Source of the DNA: Fibrobacter succinogenes
GTDB lineage: Bacteria > Fibrobacterota > Fibrobacteria > Fibrobacterales > Fibrobacteraceae
DNA length: 64,000 bases
NCBI GenBank assembly: GCA_902756345.1
Contig: CACVQR010000011.1
Coordinates: forward strand, 1-64,000
Reading direction: 5' to 3'
Positions 22,880-30,004 of the stretch are shown here, piece by piece. How positions within the stretch are numbered: position 1 is the first letter of the stretch; each line of letters begins with the position of its first letter. Below the pieces are notes generated by a model. The model worked only from the letters and a program-made list of their open reading frames with translations. It did not search any database and had not been told where the DNA came from. Made by a program: the position numbers and the translations under genes.

Positions 22880-24124
22880 TTATTGATCGCTTAAATCGGC
22901 TTCTTTCGCCTTGAATTTGATGACCCAGATTTCGGAGTCGCTCCCTAGGCGTACAGGCGGGCCCCAGCAATCGAAGCCGGAACTCACGAGCCAGAGCACG
23001 CCGCTGAGTGCGCCCTTGCCGTAGGCGAGTTTCCACACGTAGTCGATAAGGAAGGTGACCGGGAAGAACTGGCCGTTATGCGTGTGGCCCGAAAGGGCAA
23101 AGTCCGGGAGTCTGCCGGCATGCGTTTTTTCGATTCCCTTGGGCTGGTGGTCCAAGAGAATCCAGGGGCGGTAAAGTGGAATTGTGTCGTAAGTAATTGC
23201 AGGGGCGGCAACGGTATCCATGGTAGAATCTTGTGCGGCAACTGTCCTTGTAGAATCTGCGAGAGAATCCGTAGTATCTTTTACGTGTTCCACGATCTTT
23301 ATAGAATCGGGAATGAGTTCGCTAAGCGGCTTGCGTTCGGTGTCCCTGCTGCGGGCAACCGTAAAGTCGGTGCGGCCCGTAAAGCAGACGCCGCCCAGGC
23401 ATGCGGTAGAATCGTCGAGCACCACGAAGCCAACATTGCGCATCCATTCTTCGGGGTTGTTGCCTGAGCGCGCCATGAACGCTTCGTGATTTCCGTTGAT
23501 GGCGACTGCCGCCACTTTCGCTCCGGCGGTCAGTTTTTTGAACAAACTATCGTAACCCGCGTGATCCATCTTTTCGGTGGTAATATCGGCGAGGTCGCCG
23601 CCGAATAACAAGTAGTCGGGCTTGATGGAATCGACTTGCGCAATAAGGCGCTCCAGTTTTTGGGGGTCGAACAGCGGGTCAACATGAATATCGCTAAAGA
23701 ATACCGCGGTAAAGCTTTCGGTGTAAACGCCCGGCAAGTCGATAGTAAGCAAGTTCGTCTTGTATTCATCGTTGTGCTGCATGCCGTAGCCGATGAATAT
23801 GAACGTGAATGCGCATGTGATTCCGAGCAGGTAGCGGCTTACGCGGCGTACCAGGTGGCGGCTCAGGTGATGCGGCTGCGTAAAGTAGTAACCGATTCTG
23901 TAGAGTGTCCAGGGAATGTAAAGAATTAGAGAATTGGGGAGCCAGACCGCAAAAAAGGTGACAATTAAACTACCGATCAGTGTAGAGCGCAAGAACATGC
24001 CCAAAAAGAGCACGAACAGCACTGCGGCACCGATAATTTTACCCGTTTTTCCCTTGGCGACGCTGCTCACGTTAATATAAATCAGCACAAGGCCAATAAG
24101 CAGTATAAATAGGAACGCAATCAT
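22880..24124 (-). CDS. Membrane-anchored metallophosphoesterase
   Basis: Predicted 414 aa. Three or four membrane helices occupy the first 130 residues. The calcineurin-like phosphoesterase domain follows with all metal motifs: FFSDIHVDPLF (D-x-H), LLFGGDLADI (GDxxD-like), INGNHEAF (GNHE), a His in LLDHQPKG and SGHTHNGQFFP (GHxH). This layout is that of YkuE/YaeI-type phosphodiesterases facing the periplasm, proposed to act on lipid head groups such as UDP-diacylglucosamine or phospholipids. A 50-aa Ser/Asp/Thr insertion (KDTTDSLADSTRTVAAQDST) between the motifs is unusual. Confidence 0.88.
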   Translation of the reverse strand: MIAFLFILLIGLVLIYINVSSVAKGKTGKIIGAAVLFVLFLGMFLRSTLIGSLIVTFFAVWLPNSLILYIPWTLYRIGYYFTQPHHLSRHLVRRVSRYLLGITCAFTFIFIGYGMQHNDEYKTNLLTIDLPGVYTESFTAVFFSDIHVDPLFDPQKLERLIAQVDSIKPDYLLFGGDLADITTEKMDHAGYDSLFKKLTAGAKVAAVAINGNHEAFMARSGNNPEEWMRNVGFVVLDDSTACLGGVCFTGRTDFTVARSRDTERKPLSELIPDSIKIVEHVKDTTDSLADSTRTVAAQDSTMDTVAAPAITYDTIPLYRPWILLDHQPKGIEKTHAGRLPDFALSGHTHNGQFFPVTFLIDYVWKLAYGKGALSGVLWLVSSGFDCWGPPVRLGSDSEIWVIKFKAKEADLSDQ

Positions 24125-24159
24125 GTTTCAATAATAGCAAAACTTTTTTTGAGTTTAGC

Positions 24160-24167
24160 TATATTTG
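24160..24167 (+). promoter_or_regulatory. FCB-type -7 element
   Basis: TATATTTG ends 7 bases before the ATG at 24175; the gap ACCCCGT holds no ribosome site. Likely leaderless. Confidence 0.5.
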
Positions 24168-24174
24168 ACCCCGT

Positions 24175-24489
24175 ATGGCTTTATGTATTGAATCAGATCA
24201 TTTGGAAAAGGTCCAGAGGATCTTGGCCCTTCATTTCGAGGGGCTGGAAGTTTGGGCGCATGGAGCCCGTGTCACTGGAGTAGACCTTACTCCCGATACG
24301 GAACTGGAATTGGTGGTTATTTCAGACAGTCCCCTTTCTTTCGAGGCGATGACCGCCGTCGAAAAGGCTTTTGTCGATAGCGGACTCCCGTTCCGGGTCG
24401 ATGTCATGGACTGGGCGAAATTGCCTGAATCTCTCCAAAAACAAATCAAGAAAGAACACGACGTGGTTCAAGCCGCTGCGGAATCCTAG
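24175..24489 (+). CDS. MNT-type nucleotidyltransferase-fold protein, active site degenerate
   Basis: Predicted 104 aa. The layout matches minimal nucleotidyltransferases: an N-terminal helix, then VWAHGARVTG in place of GSxxxG, TELELVVIS in place of the catalytic DxD strand, a helix, and PFRVDVMDW for the third carboxylate. The two catalytic Asp are Glu here, and the GS is HG, so it is probably inactive or uses a changed site. These proteins usually act with a HEPN partner as toxin-antitoxin pairs; none is seen. It is cotranscribed with the next gene (1-base gap). Confidence 0.72.
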   Translation: MALCIESDHLEKVQRILALHFEGLEVWAHGARVTGVDLTPDTELELVVISDSPLSFEAMTAVEKAFVDSGLPFRVDVMDWAKLPESLQKQIKKEHDVVQAAAES

Positions 24490-24490
24490 T

Positions 24491-26284
24491 ATGAAACGTC
24501 TTTTACCCTTTGCTTTGGTGGCAATGCTTGCCGCTTCCGCTTTTGCCCAAGACGAAATTCGTGAGGCAAAGAACTTAATCCAGAACGGCCAGTGTGCCGA
24601 GGCGATTGCCCCGCTCCAGAAGGTCTACAAGTCAAGCTTCCGCAAGTCCTCGGGCGAGCGTGCCGCCGTGATGCTCACGGAATGCTACTTGCGCGAACAC
24701 AAGCGCGACGAAGCCTTGAAGCTTTCTTCCCGATTCCTGGAATACTACGTGAACACGATTTACCGCGAACGCATGGAACTGGCTAACGCCATCGTGCTGG
24801 TCGAAAAGGGTAGCGTTTACGAAGGTGTAGAAGCCATGCTTCGGATTCTCGCCTACTCCAAGAATCCGGCCGCCCGCAGCCGCACCAAGGATGTCGCCAT
24901 CCAGACGCTCGCCGCCTCGCTTTTGACCGCTGACCAGTTGCAGGCCCTTTTGGAAAAGTACCCGGTGGACAAGGACATCGTGGGCTGGATGCAGCTGCAG
25001 ATCGGCCGCGAATGCCAGAATTCCAAGCGCTACAAGGCAGCCCGTTACTGGTACAAGAAGGTGATTGCAGGTGGGGTAGCCGAAAACCTCTCCAACACTG
25101 CCGAGAAGGGACTTGAATCCTTGGAAGACCGCGGCGCCGGTATGCCGACGGTCTTGGTGCTCGCCCCCCTTTCGGGCGACTATGCCGAATTCGGCGCGGC
25201 GGCTATCCAGGGCGTGATTCTCGCCCAAGAAAAAGCCGGACTCAAGGGCAAGGTGAACCTGCGCGTGGCCGATACCCGTGCTGACGCCGCCCAGGCGCTC
25301 CTCCGCACCCAGCAGGCCATTAACCAGGATAGCATTGTGGCTGTTATCGGCCCCATTATGAGTGCCCCGGCCGCGACCGTTGCCGCCTGGCTTGGCAGTA
25401 ACTTCCAGCACATCCCGATGCTTACCCCGACGGCAACCGACGACGGTATCGCCAAGATGGGCCCGAACATTTTCCAGGTGAACATCACCATGGATAACCT
25501 GGCAAAGAGCATCGCCGACTTCGCTACCAAGTGCCTGAACATCCGCGAATACGCGGTCTTGAGCCCGCTCGGCGGTTATGGCGCCTCGATGTCGCAGAGC
25601 TTTACCACCGCCGTGGAACGTCGCGGCGGCTCCGTGATCGCCTTCCGCAACTACGAAGAAGGCCGCCCCGACTACAAGACCGAATTCAGCCTGCTTCGCG
25701 ATGTGCGTTTCAAGCAGTTGAACCGCCGCCAGAACATTGCCCGCGGGGCAAGCGACCTCGACGCCGTGAACGCCAAGGAACGTCGCTTCTACATGCAGGA
25801 TTCCACGTTCAACATTCCGGGCATCTTCATTCCGGCAACGAACCCGGGCGACGCCGGCCTCATGGCGGGCCAGGTGGCCTTCAACAAGATTTCGGGAACG
25901 TTGCTGGGTGCTTCCGGCTGGTACGGCCGCGAACTTTTGATCCAGGGCAAGCGCCAGGTGGACAGTTCTTACTTTAGCGTGCCTGCTATGGACATGGGCG
26001 GCAACAACGACGGCCTCAAGAAATTCGTGAGCGACTTCAAGGAACGCTGGGGTGCAGAACCCGGCGAAGACCGAGTCAGTGGACTCAGCTACGACGCCGC
26101 CAACATCGTGTTCAACTCCATGGCCAAGAACCCGAACAGCCTCACGAACCTGATTAACTACACTGCGAATTTCCAGGGCGTGTACGGCGAAATCAAGTTC
26201 AAGCGCGGCATGAACATGAACACCAAGATCGTGACCGTGAACAAGGGCAAGTTCGAAACCGTCGAAGGCTGCCCGGCGAAATAG
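24491..26284 (+). CDS. TPR plus type-1 periplasmic-binding protein (LpoA/LivJ-like)
   Basis: Predicted 597 aa. I start at MKRLLPFALVAMLAASAFAQ, a signal peptide, one base after the previous stop; the frame opens 40 codons earlier. Residues 20-220 are helical TPR-like repeats (AKNLIQNGQCAEAIAPLQKV, YLREHKRDEALKLSSRFLEY). From about 225 comes a leucine/isoleucine-binding type domain: VLVLAPLSGDYAEFGAAAIQ, GVILAQ, VIGPIMSAPAATVAA, PMLTPTATDDGI. The same two-part layout occurs in LpoA-like activators of peptidoglycan synthases and in many FCB outer-envelope proteins. A strong terminator follows. Confidence 0.85.
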   Translation: MKRLLPFALVAMLAASAFAQDEIREAKNLIQNGQCAEAIAPLQKVYKSSFRKSSGERAAVMLTECYLREHKRDEALKLSSRFLEYYVNTIYRERMELANAIVLVEKGSVYEGVEAMLRILAYSKNPAARSRTKDVAIQTLAASLLTADQLQALLEKYPVDKDIVGWMQLQIGRECQNSKRYKAARYWYKKVIAGGVAENLSNTAEKGLESLEDRGAGMPTVLVLAPLSGDYAEFGAAAIQGVILAQEKAGLKGKVNLRVADTRADAAQALLRTQQAINQDSIVAVIGPIMSAPAATVAAWLGSNFQHIPMLTPTATDDGIAKMGPNIFQVNITMDNLAKSIADFATKCLNIREYAVLSPLGGYGASMSQSFTTAVERRGGSVIAFRNYEEGRPDYKTEFSLLRDVRFKQLNRRQNIARGASDLDAVNAKERRFYMQDSTFNIPGIFIPATNPGDAGLMAGQVAFNKISGTLLGASGWYGRELLIQGKRQVDSSYFSVPAMDMGGNNDGLKKFVSDFKERWGAEPGEDRVSGLSYDAANIVFNSMAKNPNSLTNLINYTANFQGVYGEIKFKRGMNMNTKIVTVNKGKFETVEGCPAK

Positions 26285-26324
26285 AGCTTAGTTGGTAGAG
26301 TTTAGAACTTAGAATAGATATCAA

Positions 26325-26358
26325 AAAATTCCCGCAGCGGTGCGCTGCGGGAATTTTT
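26325..26358 (+). terminator. Strong rho-independent terminator
   Basis: A perfect 15-bp stem (26325-26339 with 26343-26357) has a 3-base loop and ends in a T-tract. The arm also begins with an A-tract, so it can work for both strands. It ends the 24175-26284 operon. Confidence 0.85.
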
Positions 26359-26383
26359 GTTTCTAGGAGGGAGAGATTGATAA

Positions 26384-26406
26384 ATTCGGATTTCGGAATT
26401 CGGAGT
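26384..26406. repeat. GAATTCGG-type simple repeat, intergenic
   Basis: ATTCGGATTTCGGAATTCGG repeats the unit found inside the glycosyltransferase gene at 19094-19125. A shorter 'AGAGTTTAGAACTTAGAA' string at 26297-26314 resembles the 'GAACTC' repeats at 30660. Confidence 0.5.
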
Positions 26407-26422
26407 TGAAATTCTTTCTGAC

Positions 26423-26638
26423 TTAGTCTTCTTCGCAGGTGGGGCAGAGCGATGCCGCCACGTAGTCCGGGGAGTCCCCGTTGCGGTAATAGGCATGCAG
26501 GCTGTCGTCGTCCAGGAGGTCGTCCAGGTTCCCGCCGCCGGCAGCGTCGAGTTCTTCCTTGACGCGGGTCTTGAATGCCATGAAGCCGGAGTGGATCATG
26601 TAGAATGACAATGCAGATGTTTTATGGAAAAGTTTCAT
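26423..26638 (-). CDS. Small protein ending in a CxxC tail
   Basis: Predicted 71 aa; GGAGG lies 6 bases before the ATG, which supports translation. The N terminus MKLFHKTSALSFYMIHSGFM is mildly hydrophobic, followed by FKTRVKEELDAAGGGNLDDL, an acidic stretch, and the tail SLCPTCEED. The GGG after a helical, charged segment and the Cys-containing end could suit a leader/core peptide, but no processing gene is nearby. It has about 400 bases of gene-free DNA upstream. Not recognised. Confidence 0.6.
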   Translation of the reverse strand: MKLFHKTSALSFYMIHSGFMAFKTRVKEELDAAGGGNLDDLLDDDSLHAYYRNGDSPDYVAASLCPTCEED

Positions 26639-27048
26639 AAGACCTCCGTCGCGTGTTACTTACATGTTGATAAGTTGTTAACCTCCTATACCAGTTATAG
26701 ATAATTTTGGGTGACTAGGCAATACTAAAAATTCATGTAAGGTTTAAGAAACAATTCCGTATTTTTGGGGAATTTTGCGAAATTTTGGCACATTTGTCCA
26801 AAATGGCATTTACTAAGTTGTTGCCTGTCAACACGTTAGAATGCGCCTTCACACCTCGTTTGCGACCCCAGTCAAAGGCTTTCGACTATATTCCAACTTG
26901 GACTAAAAAGTAAGCAAATCGGGCCTTCTGAAACTGTCCAGACGGAGCCATTTTTTGTGGATAAATAGTGAATTCGTGATTTTTATCAATAGTTTATCAA
27001 CAGGTTTGGGACGGTTCGCGGGTTGCCATATTTTCTAAATTTGCACCG
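26639..27048. other. Gene-free AT-rich region with DnaA-box-like sites
   Basis: This stretch separates two divergent genes and has no credible reading frame. It contains TGTGGATAA at 26956-26964, a perfect complement of the DnaA box TTATCCACA, and near matches TGTTGATAA (26665-26673) and TTATCAACA (26994-27002). There is also an inverted TTTTGG/CCAAAA pair near 26783-26804. No neighbouring gene is typical of a replication origin, so these may be chance matches in AT-rich DNA. Confidence 0.35.
27036..27043 (+). promoter_or_regulatory. FCB-type -7 element
   Basis: TAAATTTG ends 5 bases before the ATG at 27049, with CACCG between and no ribosome site. Likely leaderless. Confidence 0.5.
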
Positions 27049-27993
27049 ATGCGATTTTTGAAGACGATTATTTTTGCCCTTTTTGCTTTGGCGAACCTTT
27101 GTATTGCCGACGAACCTCTTACGCTTTCGCTCCCCAAGGAGCAGGCCGAACTCTGGTCCAAGGCGACTTCGGCGACCATGGCCCTGCGCTATGGCGACGC
27201 CCTGGAAATTTCCAGGAAGTTGCGCGCACAGAACGAGGGCGCGGGCTGCGTGCTCGAAAACATCGTGCGCATCAGCATTTACGACGACAAGGGCGACACG
27301 GCCGCTTTGCAGAAGGCGGGCAAGTTCCTGGAAAACTGCAAGACTGCCGGCCTCTGGGATGCCTTGCGCCGTTTTGAGATGGGTTTCGTGCAGGGCGAGA
27401 CGGGGCATTCGGTCAAAGGGGCAATGACCACGCGCTCTGCGGCTAAGGCATTCGAAGATTCCAAGGAACTCGAGGCTCGCGCCTTCTTTGCCATTTACGC
27501 CTATTACATAGACAAGAGCTTTAGCTGGGTTCCGTTCAAGTCGGACAACCGCGAACTTTACTTGGCCACTCTCGATAGCGCCTCGCAAAAGTCCGAACGA
27601 TTCTGGCCGCTGTTCTTGACGCCGCTCATCTGGATGCATTACGACAAGGAAGACTTTGCGACAGGGCTTAAGCTTGCCGAACGCGGGCTCAAGCGGGCGC
27701 CGAATCACCCGGTCATGCTGCAGATCAAGGCCGACATGCTCTACCGCCTCAAAAAGTACGACGAGGCCGCGGGCATTTACGAGCGAAGCGCCGCCGATTA
27801 CCTGAAGCGCACGGGCAAGAGCATTCGCTACTGGTGCTCGGCGCTGAACCTGATTCGCATTTACAGCGACAAGGGCGACAAGGCAAAGGCCGATACCTGG
27901 CGCAAGACCCTGGACGACCCGAAGTTCAAGGAACTCAAGGATTGGATGCCGGGCTCTTTGATGGATGACTTGAAAAAGAAAAAGCTTCTTTAG
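27049..27993 (+). CDS. Secreted TPR-repeat protein
   Basis: Predicted 314 aa with a signal peptide (MRFLKTIIFALFALANLCIA-DE). The mature part is all helical with TPR-like pairs: ATMALRYGDALEISRKLRAQ, ALQKAGKFLENCKTAGLWDA, YDKEDFATGLKLAERGLKRA, PNHPVMLQIKADMLYRLKKY, DEAAGIYERSAADYLKRTGK. Such proteins act as periplasmic scaffolds for protein or glycan complexes; the partner is unknown. It is followed by its own terminator. Confidence 0.78.
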   Translation: MRFLKTIIFALFALANLCIADEPLTLSLPKEQAELWSKATSATMALRYGDALEISRKLRAQNEGAGCVLENIVRISIYDDKGDTAALQKAGKFLENCKTAGLWDALRRFEMGFVQGETGHSVKGAMTTRSAAKAFEDSKELEARAFFAIYAYYIDKSFSWVPFKSDNRELYLATLDSASQKSERFWPLFLTPLIWMHYDKEDFATGLKLAERGLKRAPNHPVMLQIKADMLYRLKKYDEAAGIYERSAADYLKRTGKSIRYWCSALNLIRIYSDKGDKAKADTWRKTLDDPKFKELKDWMPGSLMDDLKKKKLL

Positions 27994-28043
27994 TTTTTTT
28001 GTATAGAAAATTTAACATCGAAAAATGGTATTAGGTACCCCAA

Positions 28044-28074
28044 AAAAAGCGTGTTAGTAAGAGGCACGCTTTTT
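28044..28074 (+). terminator. Terminator after TPR gene
   Basis: AAAAAGCGTG and CACGCTTTTT pair perfectly (10 bp) around an 11-base loop and end in a T-tract. The next gene starts 12 bases later, with GGAG between, so transcripts reading that gene must pass or start close to this hairpin. Confidence 0.75.
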
Positions 28075-28085
28075 ATGGAGGTATT

Positions 28086-28784
28086 ATGCCGCAACCGCTC
28101 CGCATAGGATTTTTCCTGGATGGCTTTACCCTGAAAAAGGTGAACGACTATTACCGCAACGTTCACCGGTTTCATTCGAGCCTGGACTTCAGGAGTCTAA
28201 GGCTCTGGGTCGAATCGCAGGCGATACGCTACTTCGAGGGCGGCAAGTACCGCGAGTTGCAAATGGAGTCGCACTATTACCACCCGTATCGCGACCCGCA
28301 TGTGTTCGCGCGCGACCGCGAGGGCGTGTTCAGGCTGGAGCAGACCTTGATGGATGCCGGTTACAGCGTGCATTTTAATAACCCCGCAGAGAGCGGTTGC
28401 GTGGGCCCGAACATGTTGCTCATGGAAGATGCACTGCTGTTTGCCATGTACAGGCGCCTTGATGCCGTGGTGCTTTTATCTACACAGGGCGAATACGCGC
28501 CGCTCCCCGACAGGTTGCGCCTGCTGGGAGTCCCGACTCTTGTGCTGGGATGGGAATTCATTTACCCGAAGGCGAAATACATGGTCCGCTGGAAAACGGA
28601 TTCGTGCCTGAGGCGCACCTGCGCCCATTACGTGGCCATGGAAAAAATCCTGGATTCCAATCCGAACGGCGATGCGCCCTGCGGGTTTTTCTTCCAGCGC
28701 GAACACGCTTTTAGCAAAGGGCGTAATCCTCGACCGAAGGTGGCGGTGGGGCGCGATCCTCACGCGCCTCGCCGCCTTAATTAA
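28086..28784 (+). CDS. NYN (PIN-like) domain protein
   Basis: Predicted 232 aa; GGAGG lies 5 bases before the ATG. The N terminus RIGFFLDGFTLKKVNDYY is the usual 'v.vfiDg.Nl' start of NYN/LabA-like domains, with Asp as first metal ligand. An acidic residue in LMEDALLFAMYRRLDAVVLL (D for the 'GD.D' strand) and LLGVPTLVLGWE follow the same fold. The last about 30 residues (GRNPRPKVAVGRDPHAPRRL) are basic and lie in repeat-like DNA, so the original end may have been lost and replaced. NYN proteins are putative RNases. Confidence 0.75.
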   Translation: MPQPLRIGFFLDGFTLKKVNDYYRNVHRFHSSLDFRSLRLWVESQAIRYFEGGKYRELQMESHYYHPYRDPHVFARDREGVFRLEQTLMDAGYSVHFNNPAESGCVGPNMLLMEDALLFAMYRRLDAVVLLSTQGEYAPLPDRLRLLGVPTLVLGWEFIYPKAKYMVRWKTDSCLRRTCAHYVAMEKILDSNPNGDAPCGFFFQREHAFSKGRNPRPKVAVGRDPHAPRRLN

Positions 28785-28857
28785 AGCGAGCCTTAATTAA
28801 TGCGATAGAGGCGAGCGGCTTTTACGATAGAGCCAAATTGCCTTTGTGAGTAACAAA

Positions 28858-28879
28858 GCCCCTGTTATTAAACAGGGGC
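28858..28879 (-). terminator. Hairpin after outer-membrane protein gene
   Basis: GCCCCTGTT and AACAGGGGC form a perfect 9-bp stem with a 4-base loop. On the minus strand it is followed by TTTGTT. It lies about 90 bases past the stop of the gene at 28970 and may also end the NYN gene. Confidence 0.6.
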
Positions 28880-28927
28880 GGTTACGAGAGCGAGCGCTCT
28901 GGGTACGTACTTAGTACGATTGGGCGC

Positions 28928-28971
28928 GAGCGGTCTTTAAAGCCGAGCAGTCTTTAAAGCCGAGCGGTCTT
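28928..28971. repeat. 17-bp tandem repeat, 2.6 copies
   Basis: The unit GAGCGGTCTTTAAAGCC recurs at 28928, 28945 (one change) and 28962 (partial), running up to the stop codon of the outer-membrane protein gene. The core CTTTAAAG is palindromic. 'GAGGCGAGCGGCTTTTACGA' at 28808-28827 looks like a diverged copy. Confidence 0.7.
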
Positions 28972-29887
28972 ATAATTTGTCTTTTTGCTTCTTTTCCCAT
29001 TGAGAAAGGAAGTACCACGTCAGGCGAAGACCGAGGTAGTAGGTATCGCCGACGTTGTCCGTGCCGTTCGGGACTGCGCCGTACTGAATGGTAAAGCCTT
29101 CGACGTCGAGGTCGTTATAGCGGATGAAACGGTAACCGATGTAGCCGCCCAGAGCCAAACGACCGAGTTCGATGCGGAGTTCAAGTTCGGAGTTGACTGT
29201 AGTTGCGAACGTGCTGTAGAAACGGTCGCGGACGGTTTCCACGTGGTCTTCGTTGCCCTTTTCGAAATGGTCGAAGTGGGAGGCGAAGTGGAAGTTGATG
29301 AGGTTGAAACCGAAGCCGATTGCCGGAATCAGGTTGATCGGCGCATTTTCGCCGAAGAGCTTCCATGCGAACATCCAGTCGGCGCCGTAAGCGAACCATT
29401 CGACGTCGTAAAGCGGGAAATAATCGTCTGTGACGGCGTATGAACCTTCGGGCAGTGCGGTTGCGGGAATATCTGCGGTATACCAGTCGGCCTTGCGTTC
29501 GGACACCTGGGAGGGCATGAAGTTGAAGTCGATCCAGGTCATGAACTGCTTGTACTGGGCACCTACGTTTACGTGGAGTCCCAGGTACCAGTCATCGAAC
29601 TTGTCGTATCTGAATGCGCCGTACGAAGTCGTTTGGACCGTATCGATATTGCCGGAGCTATCGGGGACGGCGTACTTGACGCGGTGACCGAAGTTCTGGA
29701 AGGCAGTGTTGTTCACGTAGCGCTGGAATTCCTTGCGCATGCCGCGGTAGTCGGCGCCAATGGAGATGAACCCACGGACGTGGTCCTTTTCGTAAAACCC
29801 TTCTTCTTCTTCGGCGAACGAGCCGGTTGCGAGGGTGAGCAAGCTGAGAGCGACAATGCTCAAAAAAGAGGCTATCTTTGTTTTCAT
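28970..29887 (-). CDS. Outer-membrane beta-barrel protein
   Basis: Predicted 305 aa from MKTKIASFLSIVALSLL (the frame opens 4 codons earlier at a second ATG). Signal peptide with cleavage near GSFA-EE. The mature part has alternating strands with aromatic girdles: RGFISIGADYRGM, WYLGLHVNVGAQYKQFMTWI, NLIPAIGFGFNLINFHFASH, LALGGYIGYRFIRYND, YYLGLRLTWYFLSQ. It ends with a charged KKQKDKL rather than an aromatic residue, which is unusual for a barrel. Specific function unknown. Confidence 0.78.
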   Translation of the reverse strand: MKTKIASFLSIVALSLLTLATGSFAEEEEGFYEKDHVRGFISIGADYRGMRKEFQRYVNNTAFQNFGHRVKYAVPDSSGNIDTVQTTSYGAFRYDKFDDWYLGLHVNVGAQYKQFMTWIDFNFMPSQVSERKADWYTADIPATALPEGSYAVTDDYFPLYDVEWFAYGADWMFAWKLFGENAPINLIPAIGFGFNLINFHFASHFDHFEKGNEDHVETVRDRFYSTFATTVNSELELRIELGRLALGGYIGYRFIRYNDLDVEGFTIQYGAVPNGTDNVGDTYYLGLRLTWYFLSQWEKKQKDKL

Positions 29888-30004
29888 AAAAGATTCCATT
29901 GCTAATATCTAGGCTATAAAATACATTATGTTTAGGAAAATTGCATCGGAAATTTTCATAAGATGTTAAAAATCAACGATTTACGTGCTTTTTTAGGAGC
30001 TAGG

